From JAUILH01 sp965230535 (GTDB lineage Bacteria > Bacteroidota > Bacteroidia > Flavobacteriales_D > JAUILH01), in contig OZ246010.1 in assembly GCA_965230535.1 (NCBI GenBank), positions 1,054,001-1,118,000 of the forward strand: a stretch of 64,000 nucleotides of DNA. The letters run 5' to 3'. The position numbers and the translations under genes were made by a program. The notes under the pieces are model-generated. The model was not told the origin of the DNA, did no database searches, and saw only the letters and a program-made list of their open reading frames with translations. This document shows, in pieces, positions 18,832 through 27,712 of the stretch (the stretch's first letter is position 1; the number at the start of each line of letters is the position of its first letter).

Positions 18832-20622
18832 TTAAATATTGAGTAAAATATCCTGAAGCTTCTTTGAAGTAGTCAGGTCCATTTTTTTTCGAATTCTATA
18901 TCGACTTTGGTCCACGCTTTTGGAAGAAATTCCGGCAAAAAATGCAATCTGTTTGGAAGTCATATTGAGGCGCAAGAGGATGCAAATTTTAACATCATTG
19001 GCTGTCAAATCGGGACACAATTCCATCAGACTTTTGGTGAAATTTGGGTGCACGGTTTCGAAACGTGCTTTGAAACTTTCCCATTCATTTGCCGACATTG
19101 CATGATCTTTCAGAAGCAACTTTAATTCGGCAATGTTGTTGCTTTCAGAATGATGGTCTAATTTCCCTTTGATTCTTTCCAACAACTCCATTTTTTCAGC
19201 ATTGGCCAAAGCAAATGTGGTCAGTTCCCGATCCTTCAACTCAATATCACTGATTAGTTTTTTCTCTTTATCCTCTGCACGTTTTAATTGTTCCGTCTTC
19301 AAGTTGGATTCAGCACTGGCCGTTCTTACCTTTAATCTCTGCCTGCTCACTAAGATCCAGGCCAAAACTCCTAAAAGAAGAATGGTCATTACCAAAAATA
19401 TGATCAGCTGTTGTTTCTTAGACGATCGCGCTTTGGTTTCTGCCAGCTCAGCCTTCATGACTTTCTCCCGCTCCACAGCTTTAATGCTATCCGTTAGCGC
19501 CTTTTTCTCATAGGTATAAGTCAATTCCCTTCGGGTAGTTTCATTCTGCACCTCTATTCGTCTCAAACTGTCATCCATGGCTTTGAACAACTCATGCATG
19601 TCAAGTGCCATTGAACTATTCCCCAGAGAATCGTAACACAGATACAATACGGAACTGGCATCTCTGATTTCCACTACCAATCCCATCTCTCTCGCCAGGC
19701 GCAATCCTTCTGAAGCATATTCTATTCCTTCATCATAAAACTGGCGTTCCTGATAAAACTGAGCGATAGCGATCAGATTATCCAGCACCCCTCTCGGCAT
19801 AGAGATTTCTTCAAACAGAACTGTGCTTCTGTCTGCAGCTTCCAAAGCTTCTTCATAACGTCCGGTTTTCTGCATCACTGTGGCCAGGTTTCTCAAAACA
19901 AAAGCCTGAGATTCCTTATCGTCCAGTTCTTCGAAAATCTGAAGTCCTTTGCTTAAATAGTCTTCTGCACTTTTATATGACTTCTTTTCGATTTCAATAA
20001 GTCCTAAAGTCAGGTATACCGACCCTAGCCCGGATATATTGTTGCTCTTCTCGGAAATCTCTATGCATTGCTCCATGTAGTAAATTGCCTGGCGGTAATT
20101 GGCTTGTCTGCGATAAATCCCACCGATATTCCGCATGGCATTGATAATTGAGTTGGTATCCTTAAGATCTTCCGCAATTTTGAGACTTCTCAGGTAAAAG
20201 TCCACAGCATGAGACAACTGTCCCTGCAAAGTGTGTATAGCGCCAATACTATTCAAAGCAATAGCCGAGTGGGAAGCCCTTTTAAGTGAATCGTACATTG
20301 CTAAACTCTCATGATAATAGTGCAAAGATTTGGCATAATTCCCATCATAGTAATAGGCTACTCCCTGGATATATCTGGCATTGGCCGCGTATATCGGGTT
20401 GTTTGATTCTATGGCGTAGGCATACTGTTCCTCCGCGTATTCAATAGACTGCTGACGATCGGTTTGAAGCAGTTCATGCGCCACACTGTACAAAGCTTCC
20501 AGTCGGACGGTATCGTGAAGTTTTTCTGAATTCCAGACAGACAATAGGCTATCTGTTTGCATCTGAGCACTTGAGGAAAAAGTTCCCAGCAAGAAAACGA
20601 TTATTGACAAACAATACCTCAT
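18832..20622 (-). CDS. Membrane-tethered TPR regulator with C-terminal LuxR-like HTH
   Basis: 596 residues: signal peptide (1-19), about seven TPR units (30-360, for example NYRQAIYYMEQCIEISEKSN and SYKSAEDYLSKGLQIFEELDD), a single membrane helix near 402-424, a charged coiled coil to about 480, then a winged or LuxR-type helix-turn-helix at 535-596 (LTANDVKICILLRLNMTSKQI, SSKSVDQSRYRIRKKMDL). No kinase, receiver or phosphoacceptor is present, so it should act as a one-component regulator with a periplasmic TPR sensor and a cytoplasmic DNA-binding end. It is a paralogue of the protein at 25889-27601, with a nearly identical recognition helix. The fibre operon lies immediately downstream and is the likely target. 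Confidence 0.85.
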   Translation of the reverse strand: MRYCLSIIVFLLGTFSSSAQMQTDSLLSVWNSEKLHDTVRLEALYSVAHELLQTDRQQSIEYAEEQYAYAIESNNPIYAANARYIQGVAYYYDGNYAKSLHYYHESLAMYDSLKRASHSAIALNSIGAIHTLQGQLSHAVDFYLRSLKIAEDLKDTNSIINAMRNIGGIYRRQANYRQAIYYMEQCIEISEKSNNISGLGSVYLTLGLIEIEKKSYKSAEDYLSKGLQIFEELDDKESQAFVLRNLATVMQKTGRYEEALEAADRSTVLFEEISMPRGVLDNLIAIAQFYQERQFYDEGIEYASEGLRLAREMGLVVEIRDASSVLYLCYDSLGNSSMALDMHELFKAMDDSLRRIEVQNETTRRELTYTYEKKALTDSIKAVEREKVMKAELAETKARSSKKQQLIIFLVMTILLLGVLAWILVSRQRLKVRTASAESNLKTEQLKRAEDKEKKLISDIELKDRELTTFALANAEKMELLERIKGKLDHHSESNNIAELKLLLKDHAMSANEWESFKARFETVHPNFTKSLMELCPDLTANDVKICILLRLNMTSKQIAFFAGISSKSVDQSRYRIRKKMDLTTSKKLQDILLNI

Positions 20623-20714
20623 TGGCCAGCTAAGTTAAAAGAATGTCCGGACAAGGAGAACTTGAAAAATTCAGGGAGTTTAATAACTTGCCTCAAAATC
20701 CTTCGATCGAACCA

Positions 20715-21014
20715 ATGCAAGTCAAAATTAAATACGAATTCTCAGGAAAAATGTGGAAATCGGGCGAGCAAGGTGCCTGGCATTTTATAACGCTTCCAAA
20801 AGAAATTTCGAAGGAAATCAGAGAGCATCTAAAGTGGCAGGAAGAAGGTTGGGGACGAATGAAGGCAATCGCCTCAATTAATGATATAGAATGGGATACC
20901 GCCATTTGGTTCGACAAAAAGGCTGACACCTATCTCCTTCCAGTTAAAGCCGATATCAGAAAAAGGGCAAATCTTGCCTTGAATCAGAGCATTGATGTTC
21001 GAATTTCGATATAA
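20715..21014 (+). CDS. DUF1905 family protein
   Basis: From the ATG at 20715 the product is 99 residues, beginning MQVKIKYEFSGKMWK and containing AWHFITLPKEISKEI, the hallmark of the DUF1905 fold. An in-frame ATG at 20643 would add 24 residues not expected in this family and would leave only 20 bases to the divergent start at 20622, so I prefer 20715. The longer form cannot be excluded. DUF1905 proteins are small cytoplasmic beta-barrel-like proteins of unknown function, often fused or adjacent to YdeI/OmdA-type domains; a YdeI-like gene occurs separately here at 47161. Confidence 0.75.
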   Translation: MQVKIKYEFSGKMWKSGEQGAWHFITLPKEISKEIREHLKWQEEGWGRMKAIASINDIEWDTAIWFDKKADTYLLPVKADIRKRANLALNQSIDVRISI

Positions 21015-21137
21015 TCGAATCAATTTAAACCTAGTTGACATAGGGCTGTCACTCCCCCATTTTACTTTCGATCTGTAACAATTAATTATAAGTTTAATCG
21101 CTTGGATTGTTTTGGCAATCGGGCAAAAAAAAGTAAA

Positions 21138-21446
21138 ATGGAACAAGCAAAATTTATCGAGTTGGTATTATGGGAGTTTAATGACGGAATTACTACTGAA
21201 CAGGGAAAAGAATCTTCAATTAAACTAAACGACTTCCTACAAAAGCAGCCGGGTTTTATCTCAAGAAACACTGGTAATGCGGAGGACGGCAAGTTTCTGG
21301 ACGTGGTTTACTGGACAGACCTGCAATCGGCTAAAATGGCTTCAGAAAAAATCATGCAGGAAGAGATGGCTGCAAACATGTTCAGCACCATCAACCAGGA
21401 AACTATGATTTTCAAACATTTTGAGATTTTTAACAGCACAAAATAA
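21138..21446 (+). CDS. Antibiotic biosynthesis monooxygenase-like (ABM fold) protein
   Basis: 102 residues from the ATG at 21138. The pattern FIELVLWEF, then FLQKQPGFISRNTG, then FLDVVYWTDLQSAKMASEKIM is typical of the dimeric alpha+beta barrel (ABM/YgiN-like) superfamily, in which the sequence PGF followed by a W-T/S-x-x-x-A helix is conserved. Members range from haem monooxygenases to proteins with no known activity, and no catalytic residue can be assigned. An upstream TTG in frame at 21102 is rejected because it lacks similarity. A near-consensus TACTTTCG lies at 21063-21070, and a hairpin terminator follows at 21472. Confidence 0.65.
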   Translation: MEQAKFIELVLWEFNDGITTEQGKESSIKLNDFLQKQPGFISRNTGNAEDGKFLDVVYWTDLQSAKMASEKIMQEEMAANMFSTINQETMIFKHFEIFNSTK

Positions 21447-21471
21447 CAGCATATCCTAACGAATCAATGAA

Positions 21472-21503
21472 GCGGCCTGGGCAGAGACTCAGGTCGCCTT
21501 TTT
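21472..21503 (+). terminator. Rho-independent terminator
   Basis: GCGGCCTG (21472-21479) pairs with CAGGTCGC (21490-21497) with one G-U pair and a 10-base loop, followed by CTTTTT. It lies 26 bases after the ABM-like gene. Confidence 0.75.
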
Positions 21504-21571
21504 ATTGCACAAGAAATACAAAGCTGGTTTTTCATTAAATTTAAGTCCCATTTACTTGGAAAGCCATCATC

Positions 21572-23425
21572 ATGAAAAAAGCACTTAAGAAGTTTCCTAC
21601 AATTTCAAAGGCATTGGTATACACTATCGGGTTGATGCTTCTGTTCATTTTTTTTACTGAAGTCAAACAAGTCCCCGAAGGTTTATCTATCAACATCCTA
21701 TCACTTGAAACGGACCCAATGCCTCTTCCAGACGTCTCGGTTGATCCCTATTTTTTAGCCAATTGGAAAACGATTTGTTATGTCTTTTTTGCTTCACTGC
21801 TCTCCATCATTTTCCTCTATAAACTCATTATTTATTCACTTTTCGATAGATACTACAGGGTTACTAAAAGAACGGTCAGTTCCGGTCAAAAGGACAAAGT
21901 AAGTTACAGGCTTCAAACAGCAATTAGCCTCAAAAAAGAGGACTTTGAAGTAGATGAAATTAAAATGAGATGGCGAAACTACAATAAGTACGGACGCTCA
22001 TTTAAGCATAAAGAATCTGCAAAAAAATACTTTGACAAGCTTACCAGAGAGAAGAAAAATGTAGACACACCAATTACGGAAACAAAAAAACGGAAACGTA
22101 GGTTCACTTTTCACAGAAAAATGCCGAGTCAATTCGAAAATGGTCCTGCCGTCATCATTCCTTTTATTCCGAGAATGTTCATTGGATCTAAAATGATCAG
22201 TATCCCAAGTGTCATTGTATATGCTTTAATCATTGCCGGAGTCATTCCTTTTATTGTTGAAGATGCATACCTGAGTCCTGAGGATACTCAAACCATTTGG
22301 ATATATCTTGGCGTCTCAATTGTCCTCACAGCCATAATCGTTCGCACATATCTGAGCACCTATGATTATTATCTAAGGGCTGTAAAAAGAGAAATTAAAC
22401 AAGGAGCTAATAGCGAGACCATACACCTGTTACAGGCCGCCAGATCTGACAAAAAGACCAGAGACCTCAAAAATCTCGAATGGACAGACGTGTATTTATG
22501 GCGTTACATTGGTTATACTTTTATTAGTCCGGGATACAATCGCTCGGGAATCAAAAAACGCATTATACATGTGGATGAAGATATCTTGAAAATATTCAAC
22601 AGAGAGACCAACGTGGTACAAAAGGTGGTTGAAGAAACCGTAAATGTGACACCTCAAAAAAATAAAGTTACAGTTGGTTCCCTGGCAAAAGCGGCAAAAA
22701 GTCAACAAGATATAATCAACCTGGAACAGCAGGCACATCAATATTCTTTAGAAGGAGAGCAGGAATTACAGGAAATTTATGAAAAAGCTTACGACAAAGT
22801 TTTCCACTCGAAAATGTATTGTCAGTTTGTTCCGGAATTTACTTTGATGGCTAAAAATGAAGCACAAATCGCAGAGTTTGGATATCAAAACTTTCCGTAT
22901 TCCAAATATGAGAAAATGCGTAAAAAAATTGGTGGAACTAAGAACGATTGGCTCATCATTGAGGGAAGCGACATAGAAACCCATGGATTAAAGGATAGTC
23001 TCTCTAAAAAACCGGCGTATTGGGATAGCTATTTAAAATTTATCGAGATTAAACAGCAGAACATGTCTTTTGAAGAAAAGATGAAGTTGATGAATGAACT
23101 GGAAGCCTCAGACGAATCGTTCAAGGAGGTCACGCAAACTTTATCAATTGGAAACGTGCATATAAAACCCGGGATTGATCTGGTGATTGGTGGCAAAAAA
23201 ATCAATACCGCAAGCCATGAAACACCTTTAGGAGAACAGTGGTTTATGGAACTCATGCGATCATACAAATTTCCTGAAGGACTGTATGTACTGGGCTATG
23301 ATACCCCTGAAAAAATTGTCAAAGTTGATGTAAATGAGGTCGGGGCTCAACTCAAGTTATCTTCTTCCGCTATAACAGAACTAAAAAATAAGGTTCAAAA
23401 GATGAAAAAAGAACTGGCTATCTAG
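21572..23425 (+). CDS. Unknown membrane protein with duplicated two-helix plus basic domain
   Basis: 617 residues, no family recognised. Residues about 12-165 and 210-365 look like two copies of one unit: membrane helix, about 30-residue loop, second membrane helix, then a basic cytoplasmic domain. Both copies carry YY-x-x-x-(T/V)KR, then a glutamine-containing LQxA, a KK pair and a W-R segment. The remaining 250 residues are soluble, start with a helical stretch rich in E and Q, and include FVPEFTLMAKNEAQIAEFG and PEGLYVLGYDTPEKI. The gene converges with a LytTR response regulator, and the sequence CTAG at 23422-23425 supplies both stop codons. The neighbourhood suggests a link to that two-component system, but nothing in the protein itself proves it. 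Confidence 0.7.
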   Translation: MKKALKKFPTISKALVYTIGLMLLFIFFTEVKQVPEGLSINILSLETDPMPLPDVSVDPYFLANWKTICYVFFASLLSIIFLYKLIIYSLFDRYYRVTKRTVSSGQKDKVSYRLQTAISLKKEDFEVDEIKMRWRNYNKYGRSFKHKESAKKYFDKLTREKKNVDTPITETKKRKRRFTFHRKMPSQFENGPAVIIPFIPRMFIGSKMISIPSVIVYALIIAGVIPFIVEDAYLSPEDTQTIWIYLGVSIVLTAIIVRTYLSTYDYYLRAVKREIKQGANSETIHLLQAARSDKKTRDLKNLEWTDVYLWRYIGYTFISPGYNRSGIKKRIIHVDEDILKIFNRETNVVQKVVEETVNVTPQKNKVTVGSLAKAAKSQQDIINLEQQAHQYSLEGEQELQEIYEKAYDKVFHSKMYCQFVPEFTLMAKNEAQIAEFGYQNFPYSKYEKMRKKIGGTKNDWLIIEGSDIETHGLKDSLSKKPAYWDSYLKFIEIKQQNMSFEEKMKLMNELEASDESFKEVTQTLSIGNVHIKPGIDLVIGGKKINTASHETPLGEQWFMELMRSYKFPEGLYVLGYDTPEKIVKVDVNEVGAQLKLSSSAITELKNKVQKMKKELAI

Positions 23426-24093
23426 GCACCTCCTGTTATCCCATCAACATTCCCTTTGTAACTTCTTGAAACAGGAATTTGAAATTCTCCCAAAAGGAGA
23501 AATTGAGCAGATTTACCGGTCACATAATCCAGGTTAACGACATAAGATCTGTGAACCCGTACAAAATTATTGGGCAAACTTTCTACAAACTCGCCAAGTA
23601 ATTTACGCTGAACCACTGATCCTTTTTGAGTTTGAATTTCGATATACGCACCATCAGATTTAATAAACTGGATATCACTTGGACTTAAATACTCTTTCCC
23701 TCCCTGCGCTTGTATCTCAATGGCTTCCGGAATGGAATAGCTCACCGTCTTTAAAGCAGCCTTTACGTCATTCACATTAAAGGGTTTGGTAAGATATCCA
23801 TTAGGTTGCAGTCTGGCAGCATTCTCAAGGGTTCTTTCATCCTGATTTGCGGTTAAGAAAATGAATGGTTTGTTCCGTTTCTTAAGTTCGGCAGCCACAT
23901 CTAATCCTGTCAGTTCTCCATCCAGAAAAATATCGACTATTGCCAGATCAAACCCCCAATCTGTTGATTTAAGGAATTCTTCTCCACTGTGGAAAAAACC
24001 ACCTGAAATCAAACCAATGGATTCTACAAGGGAGTTAAGTTGAATGGCCGCAAAAACCTCATCTTCTATGACTATGACCTTAGCTTTAGGCAT
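23422..24093 (-). CDS. LytTR family response regulator
   Basis: 223 residues: a receiver domain (1-120) with the acidic pair E10/D11, phosphoacceptor D54 in LAIVDIFLDG, and a conserved K in YLTKPF; then a LytTR DNA-binding domain (about 130-220) with FIKSDGAYIEIQT and FVRVHRSYVVNLDYV. It overlaps the histidine kinase gene at 24086-25732 by 8 bases, so the pair is translationally coupled. LytTR regulators usually bind paired 9-bp direct repeats. No such repeat was identified next to this gene. Confidence 0.9.
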   Translation of the reverse strand: MPKAKVIVIEDEVFAAIQLNSLVESIGLISGGFFHSGEEFLKSTDWGFDLAIVDIFLDGELTGLDVAAELKKRNKPFIFLTANQDERTLENAARLQPNGYLTKPFNVNDVKAALKTVSYSIPEAIEIQAQGGKEYLSPSDIQFIKSDGAYIEIQTQKGSVVQRKLLGEFVESLPNNFVRVHRSYVVNLDYVTGKSAQFLLLGEFQIPVSRSYKGNVDGITGGA

Positions 24094-25732
24094 TGAATTC
24101 GAATGTATACTGTCCTTTAGTTCTATCCAATTGAAAATTCTCCCCCTTTACTCTCACCACAAACTGTTTAATCAATAAAGTTCCTGTTCCTTTATTTGAT
24201 GGATTCGTTTCCCATTTAGTACCATCTGAATACAGAAATTGAAAAGCATCACCATGTTTCGAAATAGAAACCGTGATATCATTATTTGTTCGTTTCGAAT
24301 GTTCGATGGTATTGGACAGCATCTCGTTAAACATCAAACCAAAATACACAATTCTCTCACTTCCAATGAGAATAGAATCTACTGTGTGGTCCAATTTGAA
24401 ATTATTGGGTGTTAGCTCGCTATATAACTCCACTATCTCATTGAGATAAACAATGAGGTTTACTTCCTGATTATGGACATCTGCATACAAGTGCTTGTGA
24501 AGTGCACTAATGGTTTGCACGTTAATCGACATTTTTCTCAGTCGATCGTCTCCATCCACATCAGTTCGGGTGCCCTCATAATCCAACATGGAAATAATCA
24601 TCTGCAAATTGTTCTTTATCCTGTGATTACTCTCCACAAGCAGCATATGGTAATTCTCGTTGGCTGTATGTAAATCTGTTGCTGCGCGAGAGATCGTCTT
24701 TTTAAGTCCACGTTCTCTAAACAAACTCACTACAACCGCCAAAACCACAATGACCAATAACAACACGATCCATATCAATTGTTTGGCTTGGGCTTCTTTA
24801 TCTTGAAGTCTTAAGGATTTTTCGGTAGCAATTTCTTTTTGCTCTGCAGCTTGTTTTTTAGCTTCCTGGGTTTCGTACAATATGCTGTAAGCAGCCAGTT
24901 GGTCGGAGTGGGTTTCAAGCATCAGGCTAACGTTGGATTTCCCTGCATAATGTGCAAACCTAAAGTACTCGGTTGAGTCGCCTAATCTACCGTAGGTCAC
25001 ACTCATAAAATTGTAAATATTCACTTCAATGGCATACCATCCTTTGCCTTCAAATTTCGGTCTAAGTTCTTCATACTTTTGTCTGAAATGGACATAATCC
25101 CACTTAATCTTATGGAATGGATCAATATATAAGAGAAGATTGGTTTCTGCCACCATCTCATTTTGCAAATCTCCGTTCTCTCGATATAACTCTGCGGCTT
25201 TTTGTAGTTTAGGATAACCTTCAGCATAATGGTCATCTCTACATTCCAAATACCCCAATTGGTTGAGTAAATCTGCTTCAAGCAGAGGGAACCCATATTT
25301 CTCAGCACGTACAATTTCACGACGATAGATCTGAAACAAAGTATCTCTTTTTTCTTCTAACGGAATTTCCGGAACTTCATAATAGATCGCTGCCCATCGG
25401 GAAGCTCGTTGAATATCCAACTTAGGATACTTTTCAGTTCCTTTCAATTCTTCCAACAACTTCAGTCCCACATGAAACTTTTGAATCACTCTGTGCATTT
25501 CTGCCAAACCGATTGTGTGTTTTATCAGATCACGTTCCAAATTCAACTCATCGCACAAGTCTATGGCACTTTTAAGCTCTTCAATGGCTCCTGGATACAG
25601 GTTTGCCTTTTTATATAATTGATACTCCTCAATATGCCCATGATAGCGTTCGAGTAAGTCATCATCTTGCCCCAACAGAGTAGTACAAATACTCAAGAGA
25701 CTGAACAACAATATATTTCTGATGTAAGCCAT
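24086..25732 (-). CDS. TPR sensor histidine kinase (HisKA_2 type)
   Basis: 548 residues: signal peptide (1-21), a helical TPR-like extracytoplasmic region (about 25-300), a membrane helix near 317-339, then a HisKA_2 dimerisation domain with H-box ESNHRIKNNLQMIISML at about 360-376 and a HATPase_c domain (N-box FNEMLSNTIEHS at about 460; GTGTLLIKQF as the G box). Partner of the overlapping LytTR response regulator. The TPR sensor type is shared with the regulators at 18832, 25889 and 57330, so this region carries four related sensors. A TACATTTG -7 element lies 16 bases upstream of the ATG, giving a very short leader. Confidence 0.88.
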   Translation of the reverse strand: MAYIRNILLFSLLSICTTLLGQDDDLLERYHGHIEEYQLYKKANLYPGAIEELKSAIDLCDELNLERDLIKHTIGLAEMHRVIQKFHVGLKLLEELKGTEKYPKLDIQRASRWAAIYYEVPEIPLEEKRDTLFQIYRREIVRAEKYGFPLLEADLLNQLGYLECRDDHYAEGYPKLQKAAELYRENGDLQNEMVAETNLLLYIDPFHKIKWDYVHFRQKYEELRPKFEGKGWYAIEVNIYNFMSVTYGRLGDSTEYFRFAHYAGKSNVSLMLETHSDQLAAYSILYETQEAKKQAAEQKEIATEKSLRLQDKEAQAKQLIWIVLLLVIVVLAVVVSLFRERGLKKTISRAATDLHTANENYHMLLVESNHRIKNNLQMIISMLDYEGTRTDVDGDDRLRKMSINVQTISALHKHLYADVHNQEVNLIVYLNEIVELYSELTPNNFKLDHTVDSILIGSERIVYFGLMFNEMLSNTIEHSKRTNNDITVSISKHGDAFQFLYSDGTKWETNPSNKGTGTLLIKQFVVRVKGENFQLDRTKGQYTFEFNA

Positions 25733-25747
25733 AAAAAATCGGATTTA

Positions 25748-25755
25748 CAAATGTA
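25748..25755 (-). promoter_or_regulatory. -7 promoter element TACATTTG for the kinase/LytTR operon
   Basis: On the minus strand TACATTTG matches the TAnnTTTG consensus, 16 bases before the ATG at 25732. No clear TTG box is present at the usual distance. Confidence 0.5.
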
Positions 25756-25888
25756 GGCGCAGAACTGAGTTATTTAAAATTATGTTACAAACAACCGGAA
25801 ATTGTTGTGAATGACGCAATAAGATGAAGGTGTAAAAGGATTCTTATTCATCGTTATCTTTTTAGTGGTTATATTTACGTCCTCTTAA

Positions 25889-27601
25889 TTGCCTGAAAAA
25901 TTGTTCCTTAAAACTGTCATAACCACACTTCTGATCTTTATTTCACTGTCTTCAGCTTTTGCACAAAATCAGGAATATATTGACTCCTTGTTGAATGATA
26001 TTGAACTGACAAGGTCTGAAGATCGCCACAAAGATGAAGCTTATGGCTATTTTCTAATTGCCAATGAATATGATGGTATTGGAGATTATGACCAATCGGA
26101 GCATTACTACCAATTGGCCCTGAAAGTTTGCGAAAAATGGGATATCAAAGAATACATGGGGCATTTCCTTAACGACATTGGAAGTATTTACCAATTCAAA
26201 GGCGATTACGAAACGTCCATGCAATACTTCATTCGGGCACTTAAAGTTGAAGAATCGATTAACAATGACAGAGGAATTGTAAAAGCTCAGTACAATATTG
26301 CCGCGACACATTACTACATTAAAGATTACGACAAGGCACTGAGTTATATTGACCATGCCATTACATGGGAACGAGAACATAGAGATGGTACCGAGCATAT
26401 TACGTACGATTTGGTTTTAAGAGCGCTTATTCTGCTTGAGTTAGACAGTCTTGAGTCTTCCGAACGGGCTTTGCAAGAAACCGTAGACATACATAGAAAA
26501 CTAGGTGATTCAGCGGGACTTGCAGTAGATTACACAAATTTAGGAGATGTTTATACTCGTGCTGATGAACATGAAAAAGCGTTGAGATACTTTAAAAGAG
26601 CTCTTTTTTTAGAAGAAAATTACGGGACTAATCCACGTGGACAAGCAATCGTATCCGGAAACGTTGGAGAACAATATCTGACTCTGGACATGCCGGATTC
26701 TGCCAAAGTATACATTCAAAACAGCATACGAATAGCTGAAGAAATGGGACTTAAGGAGGTCTTAAAATCGGGCTATGAAAGACTTAGTAACCTTCACAAG
26801 AAAACAGAAGAATATGAATTGGCTCTTAAGTATTACGCCAAATTTGTTGAGCTTCAAAATGAACTTCTAAATCTTGAAAGTGCTAACCGCATAAAAAATC
26901 TTGAGGCAAATTATGAATTGGATAAAGAGAAAAAACAACGTCTATTAGACCAACAACAAATTCAAATTCTTGAGGCTAAACAACGGGAGGACAATCTTAA
27001 AATATATGGACTTGCAGGAGGCCTGATATTGTTAATCATCATTTTAATTCTCATTTACAGATACCAGGTTAGAAAGAGAAAAACGGACAAACTTTTACTG
27101 GAAAAAGAAAAGCAACTTGAGGTTTCAAAGCGACAATACATGGCCATGGAACTGGAAAAGACTACCGTAGACAAAAAGCGGCTGGAAGATGAAGTGCACT
27201 ATAAGAGCAGAGAGTTGAAAAAAATGGCCCAACACATTGTGCAAAAGAATGACGTACTTGAAAATGTGAAGCAGGAAATTTCCAGTGGTCAAATCAAAGA
27301 TTCTCTCGGCCAAATGAAGATGTTGTTATCTGTAGGACTTAATTCTGACAAAGAGGAGTTCGAGCAACATGTGGATCATATCAATGAGCTTTTCTATAAA
27401 AACCTGACAGATCAATATCCTAATCTTACCGAAAATGATCTGAGACTTTTGTCTTTGTTAAGACTCAATTTAACATCAAAAGACATCTCCATTGTACTTA
27501 ATATTTCGCCAAAAAGTGTGGACATGGCCAGGTATCGCCTCAGAAAAAAATTAGATATCGACAAATACGAAAACCTGTCTCAGTTCTTACACCAATTCTA
27601 A
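25889..27601 (+). CDS. Membrane-tethered TPR regulator with C-terminal LuxR-like HTH
   Basis: 570 residues: signal peptide ending AFAQN, about seven TPR units (residues 30-330, for example DYETSMQYFIRALKVEES and EHEKALRYFKRALFLEEN), a membrane helix at about 371-393, a long charged coiled coil to about 480, and an HTH at 510-570 (LTENDLRLLSLLRLNLTSKDI, SPKSVDMARYRLRKKLDI). It lacks kinase and receiver domains. Paralogue of 18832-20622; the KSVD-x-x-RYR-x-RKK recognition segment is shared. Only TTG codons (25889 or 25901) can initiate, since no ATG precedes the signal peptide. TATATTTA just upstream is a plausible -7 element. The giant adhesin gene follows 111 bases downstream with the TCTCTACA pair between them. 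Confidence 0.85.
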   Translation: MPEKLFLKTVITTLLIFISLSSAFAQNQEYIDSLLNDIELTRSEDRHKDEAYGYFLIANEYDGIGDYDQSEHYYQLALKVCEKWDIKEYMGHFLNDIGSIYQFKGDYETSMQYFIRALKVEESINNDRGIVKAQYNIAATHYYIKDYDKALSYIDHAITWEREHRDGTEHITYDLVLRALILLELDSLESSERALQETVDIHRKLGDSAGLAVDYTNLGDVYTRADEHEKALRYFKRALFLEENYGTNPRGQAIVSGNVGEQYLTLDMPDSAKVYIQNSIRIAEEMGLKEVLKSGYERLSNLHKKTEEYELALKYYAKFVELQNELLNLESANRIKNLEANYELDKEKKQRLLDQQQIQILEAKQREDNLKIYGLAGGLILLIIILILIYRYQVRKRKTDKLLLEKEKQLEVSKRQYMAMELEKTTVDKKRLEDEVHYKSRELKKMAQHIVQKNDVLENVKQEISSGQIKDSLGQMKMLLSVGLNSDKEEFEQHVDHINELFYKNLTDQYPNLTENDLRLLSLLRLNLTSKDISIVLNISPKSVDMARYRLRKKLDIDKYENLSQFLHQF

Positions 27602-27643
27602 AAAATAGCGTCAAAACCCCTAACAACAAAGGCATTCCAATAT

Positions 27644-27662
27644 TCTCTACAATGTCTCTACA
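27644..27662. promoter_or_regulatory. TCTCTACA pair with 11-bp spacing, candidate activator site
   Basis: TCTCTACA occurs at 27644-27651 and 27655-27662, one helical turn apart, the same arrangement as at 18758-18776. It sits immediately upstream of the -33 box of the adhesin gene promoter, centred about 50 bases before the predicted transcription start, which is where an activator would bind. Confidence 0.6.
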
Positions 27663-27666
27663 GCTA

Positions 27667-27697
27667 TTGAATACCCGGTTGGGTCAGCTTAGTTTTA
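27667..27697 (+). promoter_or_regulatory. Promoter TTG-N20-TAGTTTTA of the repeat adhesin gene
   Basis: TTG at 27667-27669 and TAGTTTTA at 27690-27697 (one mismatch to TAnnTTTG) are 20 bases apart, a normal Bacteroidota spacing. The ATG at 27713 follows after a short leader. Confidence 0.5.
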
Positions 27698-27712
27698 CCG
27701 AAAATTCAATTC

